Origin: JBEGTT01 sp041179245
Lineage (GTDB): Bacteria > Pseudomonadota > Gammaproteobacteria > Burkholderiales > Rhodocyclaceae
Direction of reading: 5' to 3'
NCBI GenBank assembly: GCA_041179245.1
Contig: JBEGTT010000092.1
Span: 1 to 8,221, forward strand
Length of the DNA stretch: 8,221 nucleotides
Shown: positions 1-5,827 of the stretch, one piece after another
Layout: every line of letters starts with the position of its first letter
Numbering within the stretch: position 1 is the stretch's first letter
The notes under the pieces: generated by a model
What the model saw: only the letters and a program-made list of their open reading frames with translations
Databases searched by the model: none
What the model was told of the DNA's origin: nothing
Made by a program: the position numbers and the translations under genes

Positions 1-1025
1 CCAACCAGAATCACGTCATCGATATCGCCAATTTTGCAGCCCGCGTCCTTCAGTGCCATCACACAAGGCGCCATGGTACGTTCGACTAACTCATCAACCA
101 GTGACTCAAATTTTGCACGAGTAATCTTCAGTGCCAGATGCTTTGGACCAGAGGCATCAGCAGTGATGTAAGGTAGATTAATTTCAGTCTGTTGGCTGGA
201 TGACAGTTCGATCTTGGCTTTTTCAGCAGCTTCTTTTAGACGTTGCAACGCCAGCACATCCGCCTTCAGATTCACGCCTGACTCCTTCTGGAATTCGGCA
301 ATGATGTAGTCGATCAGGCGTTGGTCAAAATCTTCACCACCGAGGAATGTGTCGCCATTGGTCGCCAGCACTTCAAATTGCTTTTCGCCATCGACATCGG
401 CAATTTCAATGATGGAAATATCGAACGTGCCACCACCCAAGTCATACACGGCAATTTTCTTGTCTTTGCCGGAAACCTTGTCCATACCAAACGCCAATGC
501 CGCCGCCGTTGGTTCGTTGATGATCCGCTTAACTTCCAGACCGGCGATCCGACCCGCATCCTTGGTAGCTTGGCGTTGGCTATCGTTAAAGTACGCTGGG
601 ACGGTAATAACCGCCTCGGTCACTTCTTCGCCGAGATAATCTTCAGCCGTCTTCTTCATCTTGCGCAGTACTTCAGCAGAAACTTGTGGCGGCGCAATTT
701 TCTTGTCCCGCGCTTCTACCCAAGCATCACCGTTATCAGCTTTAACGATTTTGAAAGGCATCAGGGAGATGTCCTTCTGCACTTCTTTTTCTTCGAAACG
801 CCGGCCAATCAAGCGCTTAACTGCGTACAGCGTATTTTTTGGATTAGTCACAGCTTGGCGCTTGGCAGGCGCCCCACAAAGAATTTCACCATCTTCAGCA
901 TAACCAATCACTGACGGTGTGGTGCGTGCGCCTTCTGAGTTTTCAATAACCTTTGGCACACCACCTTCCATAATCGCTACGCAAGAGTTGGTGGTACCGA
1001 GGTCAATCCCAATAATTTTTCCCAT
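1..1025 (-). CDS. dnaK: Molecular chaperone DnaK (Hsp70), N-terminal part, cut by the window edge
   Basis: ATP-dependent cytoplasmic chaperone that binds exposed hydrophobic peptides and works with DnaJ and GrpE. The first ~341 codons are present, which is most of the nucleotide-binding domain; the end of that domain, the linker and the substrate-binding domain lie beyond base 1. The start is the ATG at 1023-1025, preceded by an AAGGA ribosome site 7 nt upstream. Visible Hsp70 signatures are IDLGTTNSCVA near residues 5-15 (phosphate-binding loop 1), DLGGGTFDIS from residue 195 (phosphate loop 2, with the threonine equivalent to the E. coli autophosphorylated Thr199 at about 200), and IDDVILVG at the edge, which matches the third signature region. 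There is no frameshift in the visible part. It lies 73 nt downstream of grpE on the same strand and has its own sigma32-like promoter in that gap. Family assignment is certain; only completeness is unknown. Confidence 0.98.
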   Translation of the reverse strand, partial: MGKIIGIDLGTTNSCVAIMEGGVPKVIENSEGARTTPSVIGYAEDGEILCGAPAKRQAVTNPKNTLYAVKRLIGRRFEEKEVQKDISLMPFKIVKADNGDAWVEARDKKIAPPQVSAEVLRKMKKTAEDYLGEEVTEAVITVPAYFNDSQRQATKDAGRIAGLEVKRIINEPTAAALAFGMDKVSGKDKKIAVYDLGGGTFDISIIEIADVDGEKQFEVLATNGDTFLGGEDFDQRLIDYIIAEFQKESGVNLKADVLALQRLKEAAEKAKIELSSSQQTEINLPYITADASGPKHLALKITRAKFESLVDELVERTMAPCVMALKDAGCKIGDIDDVILV

Positions 1026-1065
1026 GATCTTTTCCTTATCTGAATGCTGAAATGTTGATGTTTTC

Positions 1066-1094
1066 TAAGTGGGGACAACCGCCCCCGTTTCAAG
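1066..1094 (-). promoter_or_regulatory. Sigma32-type heat-shock promoter for dnaK
   Basis: On the minus strand a -35 element CTTGAA (1089-1094) is followed by a 14-nt spacer and a -10 element CCCCACTTA (1066-1074). The sigma32 consensus, from established knowledge, is CTTGAA, 13-15 nt, then CCCCATNTA; only one informative base differs. Transcription would start near 1060, giving a ~35-nt leader before the dnaK ATG. This would let dnaK be induced separately from grpE. No experimental start site is available. Confidence 0.72.
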
Positions 1095-1098
1095 TGTT

Positions 1099-1641
1099 TT
1101 ATTTGCCCTTGGAGACCATGACTAACGCTGGACGCAAGGTGCGATCAGCAATGGTGTATCCCTTTTGCAGTACCGTGACAACGGTATTGGCTTCTTGCTC
1201 GGACTCAACCATCCCAATAGCCTGATGTTTGTGTGGATCAAATTTTTCGCCTGCAGGATTCACTTCCAGCAAAGCATTTTTCTCAAATGCCGACACCAAC
1301 TGCTTCAGGGTCAGTTCAACTCCAGAAAGGAAGCTCTCTACCGTTTGTTCCTGAACCGCCAGAGCAGCCTCTAGACTATCTTTGACCGCCAGTAATTCAC
1401 CGGCAAATTTTTCGACAGCAAATTTATGGGCCTTGGAAATATCTTCCTGAGCGCGGCGACGAATATTTTCGCCTTCGGCTTTAGCGCGTAACCAAGCATC
1501 GTGATGTTCAACTGTTTTCTGCTCCAGCGTGCGAATTTGCTCATCCAAACTAGGCAAGGTGTCGACCGAGTGTTGTGGCGGTGAAGTCACCTCTGCTTCG
1601 TTGTCGGCGATGGGGGTTTCTGGCGTGTTGTTTTCGCTCAT
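1099..1641 (-). CDS. grpE: GrpE, nucleotide exchange factor for DnaK
   Basis: Cytoplasmic dimeric co-chaperone that releases ADP from DnaK. The call is 180 aa, close to the usual 180-200. Residues 1-30 are acidic, polar and probably disordered. Residues ~31-80 form the long charged helix (SLDEQIRTLEQK through IRRRAQEDISKAHKF) used for dimerisation. The C-terminal beta-domain carries the family motif NPAGEKFDPHKHQAIGMVE (about 128-146) and then NTVVTVLQKGYTIADRTLRP (about 152-171). A longer reading from a GTG at 1674 adds 11 residues, but that GTG overlaps the predicted -10 element of the promoter, so it should not be transcribed. The ATG at 1641 has a weak GGGAAA ribosome site and begins with a typical MSEN-like GrpE terminus. 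dnaK follows 73 nt downstream. Confidence 0.97.
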   Translation of the reverse strand: MSENNTPETPIADNEAEVTSPPQHSVDTLPSLDEQIRTLEQKTVEHHDAWLRAKAEGENIRRRAQEDISKAHKFAVEKFAGELLAVKDSLEAALAVQEQTVESFLSGVELTLKQLVSAFEKNALLEVNPAGEKFDPHKHQAIGMVESEQEANTVVTVLQKGYTIADRTLRPALVMVSKGK

Positions 1642-1672
1642 GGTGTTTCCCAATAGTTTTTTAACTTTCCCC

Positions 1673-1700
1673 ACATAGTGCTTTTCAAGGGAATTTCAAG
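1673..1700 (-). promoter_or_regulatory. Sigma32-like promoter for grpE, with tandem -35 elements
   Basis: Two CTTGAA hexamers lie on the minus strand at 1695-1700 and 1684-1689, 11 nt apart. The upstream copy sits 14 nt before CACTATGT (1673-1680), which matches 5 of the 7 fixed bases of the sigma32 -10 consensus CCCCATNT. The downstream copy has the better extended -35 (TTCCCTTGAA) but no good -10 at the normal distance. A start near 1666 would give a ~25-nt leader to the ATG at 1641. The -10 is weaker than the one in front of dnaK. Confidence 0.5.
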
Positions 1701-1711
1701 TCATAAAAGCC

Positions 1712-1738
1712 AAAAAAAACCCCGGACATATCCGGGGC
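1712..1738 (-). terminator. Rho-independent terminator of the chemoreceptor gene
   Basis: Read on the minus strand, a perfect 7-bp stem CCCCGGA/TCCGGGG (1731-1737 with 1720-1726) with a 4-nt loop is followed directly by eight T residues (1719-1712). It starts 21 nt after the chemoreceptor stop codon and just before the grpE promoter, so it insulates grpE from read-through. There is no T tract on the other side, so it acts in one direction only. Confidence 0.92.
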
Positions 1739-1758
1739 TTGCTGACAAAACACTTTTA

Positions 1759-3378
1759 TCAGGTTTTAAAACGATGAACCAGATTCTGCAGACCATCTGC
1801 CAGTGCCTGCAAATCCCTGGCTGCAGAGGCTGTCTGTTCCACCGAATGGGTGTTACTTCGAGCCATTTCAGAAATGGCTTCGATGCTTTTCTCAACATCG
1901 GTGGAGAAACGACGCTGTTGCTCGGTGGAACTAGCAATCATGTCTAGCCCAACCCCTACTTCAGTGACAGAACCATTGGTTGACTGCAGCACCGTCGACA
2001 CCGCCTGAATGGAACGCTGGCTACCCTCAAGGTACTGAAGTCCATTATGGATATTGTGTTGTACTGACAGGGATTGCGCATTGAGCGCCGCCGTAATTCC
2101 ATCAATTTCAGTAGCAGCGTGCGAAGATTTTTCCGCCAATTTGCGAACCTCGTCGGCGACCACAGCAAAACCCCGGCCCTGCTCACCTGCCCGAGCAGCT
2201 TCAATCGCCGCATTCAACGCCAACAGATTAGTTTGATCCGCGATGTCTTTAACTTCGCGCGTCATCTCGGTAATGGAATGGGTGTTCTTCACAAACTCGT
2301 CAATAGAACCCGCCATACCCCGCACGGCTTGCTCAACAACAGACATATCCTTCAGCAAGGTTCCCAGACACTGCTCACCTTCTTTCGCCCGTGTCAGACT
2401 TTCCTGAGATTGTTGATGAACATTGTCCGCACTCATTGAAATTGCCTGAATGCTGTGCGCCAATTGATCCACTGCCGCTGCGGCATGAGCTGATGTCTCA
2501 TTTTGCTGATAAGAACTTTGCTTCACGCGGTCAGCACTGCTCGTCAGTGACTTTACCTGGGTCGCCAATTGATCAGCCGAGTTCCCAACCTGTTTCACGA
2601 GCCGTTGGAAATTCGCCATCATTTCATTGAACACGGAAGATGCCTCACCAATCTCGTCGCGCCCTTTAACTGGCAAGCGACGGGTCAGATCACCATCACC
2701 CCGAGCAATATCTTCCAAACCACGGCGCAAGCCTTCTAAAGGCTGGGTGACGAAATGATTGGTCAGTGCATAGATAATAAGTAGCAATACGATACTGATA
2801 CCAAAAGCAGCGAGCGCGACCTTCAGTTTTAGGTCATTTTGTGCGGCTTCCACGGCCGCTAGCGAAACCTTCATGCTGACCAAACCTAACACAGTCCCTT
2901 CGGGAACTTGGTGGCACATGATGCAGTTTTTCCCCAGATAATCCGTAGAGGCCTTTGTTGGGTTAATAACCAACAACGCCGGACCATCACTTTCCTCAAT
3001 AACTTCCACAACAGACTGCCCCGTCTGCAATACCTGCTGCTCTAGCGATGTCATTTCGCGTGATTTTTTGGTGTCTGGGCCGAACATTTTTTCTACTGCT
3101 GGAGATCGCGCTACATGTAAATCTTTAATAACCGAGAGCTGTTTGATCTGATCCAGAAAAATCTCTCTCTGACCAATCGTGCCAGTAAACATCATGCCGG
3201 TTAACCCCGCCATGGTCATTTCATGAATACTTTGAGAAAAATCCTTGGCTTGGGCGATGGCTGTTGCTTTATTGACTTTGCCCTGCCAGATAATCAGGCT
3301 GGTGCCCGACACCAACAGTGCTAACCAAATAGCCACCGTTAGGCGAAGCCAGATTCTCCAGTCAGCGATGCGCTTCAT
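1759..3378 (-). CDS. Methyl-accepting chemotaxis protein with a periplasmic c-type heme motif
   Basis: Inner-membrane chemoreceptor of 539 aa that would signal through CheW and CheA. An N-terminal membrane segment (about 11-31) is followed by a ~155-residue periplasmic sensor, a second membrane segment (about 187-209) and a HAMP domain (about 205-262, including TQPLEGLRRGLEDIARGDGD). The cytoplasmic helical bundle has the strongly conserved hairpin tip at about 378-417, including DQTNLLALNAAIEAARAGE and GRGFAVVADEVRKLAEKS. The sensor contains CIMCH (Cys152, Cys155, His156), the canonical covalent heme c attachment sequence, on the periplasmic side where cytochrome c maturation occurs. This suggests redox or gas sensing, but the ligand is inferred. 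The C-terminus (LVHRFKT) lacks the NWETF-type tether for CheR. The ATG is preceded by GGGAG with a 9-nt gap. The gene is transcribed alone and ends at a strong terminator. Confidence 0.95.
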   Translation of the reverse strand: MKRIADWRIWLRLTVAIWLALLVSGTSLIIWQGKVNKATAIAQAKDFSQSIHEMTMAGLTGMMFTGTIGQREIFLDQIKQLSVIKDLHVARSPAVEKMFGPDTKKSREMTSLEQQVLQTGQSVVEVIEESDGPALLVINPTKASTDYLGKNCIMCHQVPEGTVLGLVSMKVSLAAVEAAQNDLKLKVALAAFGISIVLLLIIYALTNHFVTQPLEGLRRGLEDIARGDGDLTRRLPVKGRDEIGEASSVFNEMMANFQRLVKQVGNSADQLATQVKSLTSSADRVKQSSYQQNETSAHAAAAVDQLAHSIQAISMSADNVHQQSQESLTRAKEGEQCLGTLLKDMSVVEQAVRGMAGSIDEFVKNTHSITEMTREVKDIADQTNLLALNAAIEAARAGEQGRGFAVVADEVRKLAEKSSHAATEIDGITAALNAQSLSVQHNIHNGLQYLEGSQRSIQAVSTVLQSTNGSVTEVGVGLDMIASSTEQQRRFSTDVEKSIEAISEMARSNTHSVEQTASAARDLQALADGLQNLVHRFKT

Positions 3379-3395
3379 CTTTCACTTCTCCCAAA

Positions 3396-3425
3396 TTTGT
3401 AGAATTTGTCCAATACAGCTGGCAA
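3396..3425 (-). promoter_or_regulatory. Possible sigma70-type promoter of the chemoreceptor gene
   Basis: On the minus strand TTGCCA (3420-3425, 5 of 6 to TTGACA) lies 18 nt before TACAAA (3396-3401, 4 of 6 to TATAAT). A competing pair further upstream, TTAACA and TACAAT, has a long 19-nt spacer. A GCCGGTAG sequence resembles part of a sigma28 (FliA) -10 element but has no matching -35, so flagellar-class control is not supported. The 158-nt gap is shared with the divergent gene at 3537. Confidence 0.25.
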
Positions 3426-3536
3426 TTGTAATCTTAGCTACCGGCCTAATGTTAAGAATTACGATCTAACACACGCAAAATAGATGCCTGAATATACTTT
3501 AAACTTCCTTTTCACTCACTCAGTATCAGAACATCA

Positions 3537-3836
3537 ATGGCTTCGTTTCCCGGCGATCACTTTCAGCTTGATCAATTAGTACTGCCCCGACCAGCCATTG
3601 GTTATGGTGTTCAGCATCTTGGCACGGATCAATTACTTAACGCTTACACCGCTACACTGATACCCATCCGGCAAGCCCTTCAAGTGCAATCCGTTTTTGA
3701 AACCTTTGAGGCCGCTGCCGCTGCCGGACAAAAACACCTCGCCCAAAACCCAGAAATTCCACTTTCAATTATTCCTGTGGGCTACGATCCTATTTTTGAT
3801 CGCCTTGTTTTGATTCAAGGTGTTATTCAGCCTTGA
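3537..3836 (+). CDS. Hypothetical protein, 99 aa, unrecognised
   Basis: I do not recognise this protein. It is a 99-residue soluble polypeptide with no signal peptide, no membrane segment and no cysteine. The N-terminal part (PGDHFQLDQLVLPRPAIGYG) looks extended. Residues ~30-67 look helical and include an Ala-rich stretch (FEAAAAAGQ). The end (LSIIPVGYDPIFDRLVLIQ) looks like beta strands. Codon use resembles that of the neighbouring genes, and the frame is intact with no better frame opposite, so I think it is real. There is no clear Shine-Dalgarno sequence before the ATG. It is divergent from the chemoreceptor gene and precedes metX by 161 nt. No terminator is visible after its TGA, so read-through into metX is possible. 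No function is proposed. Confidence 0.6.
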   Translation: MASFPGDHFQLDQLVLPRPAIGYGVQHLGTDQLLNAYTATLIPIRQALQVQSVFETFEAAAAAGQKHLAQNPEIPLSIIPVGYDPIFDRLVLIQGVIQP

Positions 3837-3847
3837 ATTACCCTTAT

Positions 3848-3876
3848 TTGACTTTACGCATAGGCCTCGGTATCGT
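3848..3876 (+). promoter_or_regulatory. Candidate sigma70 promoter for metX-metW
   Basis: TTGACT (3848-3853, 5 of 6 to the -35 consensus) is followed by an optimal 17-nt spacer and TATCGT (3871-3876, 4 of 6 to TATAAT). A start near 3883 would give a leader of ~115 nt before the metX ATG at 3998. I could not recognise a SAM or SAH riboswitch or a MetR-type site in that leader. Confidence 0.38.
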
Positions 3877-3997
3877 TTCCGCCCTTGCGCCATCTTGAAC
3901 TCAGCTTGCGGGCGCGTAACAAATGCGGCTAAAGCGAGATCCTCAGCAGGTCTTAATTGTGTCGCGTCATGTCCGCAAAACCGGATTCAGCTCTGAA

Positions 3998-5152
3998 ATG
4001 ACGACAACCCATCAGATAACAACAGCCCCCAGTTCAGTTGGTTTAGTCAAACCGCAAAAAGCGCGCTTCGACAAACCGCTACTGCTACGCCAAGGCACCA
4101 TACTTCCCGGCTACGAACTCGCCTACGAAACCTATGGCGAACTCAACGCCAGCAAGTCCAATGCAGTGCTGGTCTGCCACGCTTTATCAGGCAACCATCA
4201 TGTTGCCGGCTATTACGACCCGGCAGCACCAGAAAAATCTGCCGGCTGGTGGGATAACCTGGTTGGACCGGGTAAACCGCTTGATACCGAAAAATTCTTT
4301 GTCGTAGGCGTTAACAATCTCGGTGGCTGCTTTGGCTCCACCGGACCGATTTCTACCAATCCGATAACCGGAAAACCATACGGCGCAGACTTTCCATTGG
4401 TCACGGTTGAAGATTGGGTTTGCGCTCAAGCTCAACTAGCCGATTTACTTGGTATTGATACATGGGCAGCCGTTGTAGGTGGCTCACTGGGTGGTATGCA
4501 GGCGCTGCAATGGACACTTGAGTATCCTGAGCGAGTTCGCCATGGCGTAGTCATCGCTTCTGCTCCAAAGCTAACAGCGCAAAACATTGCGTTTAATGAA
4601 GTAGCCCGGCAAGCCATTTTGTCTGACCCCGAGTTTTACGGTGGCCACTACTATGAACACGGTGTCGTACCACGTCATGGCTTGCGGCTCGCCCGCATGG
4701 TTGGGCATATCACCTACCTGTCAGATGACCAAATGGCTGAAAAATTTGGCCGCCAACTGCACCACGGCACGCACAAATTCAGCTATGACGTCGACTTTGA
4801 AATTGAGTCTTACCTGCGCTACCAAGGTGACAAATTCGCTGACTATTTTGACGCGAATACCTACTTGCTAACTACCAAAGCACTGGACTATTTCGATCCC
4901 GCGTTTAATTACAACGGGAATTTACAAGCGGCACTGGCGCGTGCAAAAGCTGACTTCTTTGTCGCTTCATTCACCACCGACTGGCGTTTTGCACCTAATC
5001 GCAGCCGTGAAATTGTTTATGCTCTTTTGCACAACGGGCGCAAAGTCAGTTATGCAGAAATCGAATGCGATGCTGGCCACGATTCGTTCTTACTAGAAGA
5101 CCCTTATTACCACGCCGCACTCGCAGCGTACTTTGAAAGGATCGCACGATGA
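3998..5152 (+). CDS. metX: Homoserine O-acyltransferase MetX (acetyl or succinyl donor)
   Basis: Cytoplasmic alpha/beta-hydrolase-fold enzyme that acylates the hydroxyl of L-homoserine, committing it to methionine synthesis. With this start it is 384 aa, normal for the family. Key segments are NAVLVCHALSGNHHVAG (about 55-71, oxyanion region), VVNNLGG-like VGVNNLGGCFGSTGP (103-117), the nucleophile elbow GGSLGGMQ with Ser163, DWRFAP with catalytic Asp328, and AGHDSFLLED with catalytic His361. An in-frame ATG at 3923 would add 25 residues (rich in Arg/Lys and unlike the family), so I chose the ATG at 3998, which agrees with the start position of Neisserial homologues; neither has a clear ribosome site. 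The acyl donor cannot be settled here, because proteobacterial MetX proteins include both acetyl- and succinyl-CoA users. The stop overlaps metW by 4 nt. Confidence 0.96.
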   Translation: MTTTHQITTAPSSVGLVKPQKARFDKPLLLRQGTILPGYELAYETYGELNASKSNAVLVCHALSGNHHVAGYYDPAAPEKSAGWWDNLVGPGKPLDTEKFFVVGVNNLGGCFGSTGPISTNPITGKPYGADFPLVTVEDWVCAQAQLADLLGIDTWAAVVGGSLGGMQALQWTLEYPERVRHGVVIASAPKLTAQNIAFNEVARQAILSDPEFYGGHYYEHGVVPRHGLRLARMVGHITYLSDDQMAEKFGRQLHHGTHKFSYDVDFEIESYLRYQGDKFADYFDANTYLLTTKALDYFDPAFNYNGNLQAALARAKADFFVASFTTDWRFAPNRSREIVYALLHNGRKVSYAEIECDAGHDSFLLEDPYYHAALAAYFERIAR

Positions 5153-5739
5153 CCAGCTTCGGACGGTTCGACTTTGACTGTATTGCCCGCTGGATTAAAC
5201 CGAATGAACGCGTTCTGGATTTAGGCTGCGGCGATGGGGATCTGCTGAAATTTCTGCAAAATACCAAGCAAATACATGGATACGGTGTTGAACTGGAGCC
5301 TAAGCATGTGATTGCCTGTATGGCACAAGGCGTGAATGTATTGCAATTTGATCTAGAACGCGGACTGGCGGGGCTGGAAAACAACTCATTTGACCATGTC
5401 ATTATGTCGCTCTCGTTGCAAACCGTTCGGCATACGGAACAAGCATTACGCGAAATGTTGCGTGTAGGACATGAAGCGGTGGTTTCGTTCCCCAACTTTG
5501 GCTACCGCAAGCATCGCGAGGCCATTGCTGCCGGCAGAATGCCCGTTTCCAAGCACCTTCCTTATCAGTGGCACAACTCGCCGAATTTACGCTTCTTCAC
5601 CATCGCGGACTTTGAACAACTCTGCGCAAACTGCGGGATTGTTATTCACGAACTACAAGCCTTTGACGAAGGCAAGCCAATAACGGACGACCCAAATCTC
5701 AATGCTGATGTGGCGCTGTATCGCTTAGGTCGGGGATAG
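5149..5739 (+). CDS. metW: MetW, methionine biosynthesis methyltransferase-fold protein
   Basis: A 196-aa cytoplasmic protein of the MetW family, with a class I SAM-dependent methyltransferase fold. Motif I, VLDLGCGDGDLL (22-33), binds SAM in relatives; the acidic end of strand 2 is VELE (47-50); FDHVIMSLSLQTV (81-93) is the motif IV region. The segments FPNFGYRKHRE (114-124) and LPYQWHNSPN (137-146) are characteristic of MetW. From family knowledge, MetW is encoded beside metX in many proteobacteria and is needed with it for homoserine acylation in some species; its methyl acceptor is not established. The ATG overlaps the metX TGA (ATGA), and AGGA lies 7 nt upstream inside metX, so the two are probably translationally coupled. 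The TAG stop abuts the palindrome that follows. Confidence 0.95.
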   Translation: MTSFGRFDFDCIARWIKPNERVLDLGCGDGDLLKFLQNTKQIHGYGVELEPKHVIACMAQGVNVLQFDLERGLAGLENNSFDHVIMSLSLQTVRHTEQALREMLRVGHEAVVSFPNFGYRKHREAIAAGRMPVSKHLPYQWHNSPNLRFFTIADFEQLCANCGIVIHELQAFDEGKPITDDPNLNADVALYRLGRG

Positions 5740-5827
5740 CCAGATAGACATACCGGAACAGCGGAATGCCGTTGTTTGAGCGAAGCGAGTTTAGGCGTTC
5801 TGGCGGTGCCCTGTATGCCTATCTGGC
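5739..5827. repeat. 89-nt imperfect palindrome between convergent genes (REP-like element or bidirectional terminator)
   Basis: The ends are a perfect 9-bp inverted repeat, GCCAGATAG (5739-5747) with CTATCTGGC (5819-5827). After one mismatch it continues as CATAC/GTATG (5749-5753 with 5813-5817). Inside, AATGCC/GGCGTT (5765-5770 with 5794-5799) extends the pairing. An alternative local hairpin is AACAGCGG-AATG-CCGTTGTT (5757-5776, 8 bp with one G-U). The centre, TTTGAGCGAAGCGAGTTT (5775-5792), is a perfect mirror repeat. The left arm starts on the last base of the metW stop; the right arm covers the last three codons of the opposing gene. No T tract follows the stem on either strand, so it is not a textbook rho-independent terminator. 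Confidence 0.65.

Noticed and set aside
321..914. A 197-codon open frame on the plus strand opposite dnaK
   Set aside because: It lies wholly antisense to the conserved nucleotide-binding domain of dnaK. Long antisense frames opposite Hsp70 genes are a known codon-bias artefact, and the translation shows no recognisable domain.
3436..3458. A flagellar sigma28 promoter for the chemoreceptor
   Set aside because: A GCCGGTAG sequence matches 6 of 8 bases of the -10 element, but there is no TAAA-type -35 at the right distance.
3923..3997. A 25-residue N-terminal extension of MetX from the upstream ATG
   Set aside because: It is basic, unlike the family N-terminus, and has no ribosome site. The ATG at 3998 matches the usual MetX start.
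5046..5495. A 149-codon open frame on the minus strand across the metX-metW junction
   Set aside because: It is antisense to two well-conserved genes, and its Cys-, Ser- and Arg-rich translation looks like a shadow.
5757..5776. A standard rho-independent terminator for metW
   Set aside because: The 8-bp hairpin is real, but it is followed by TTGAGCG and not by a T run, so I list it only as part of the palindrome.
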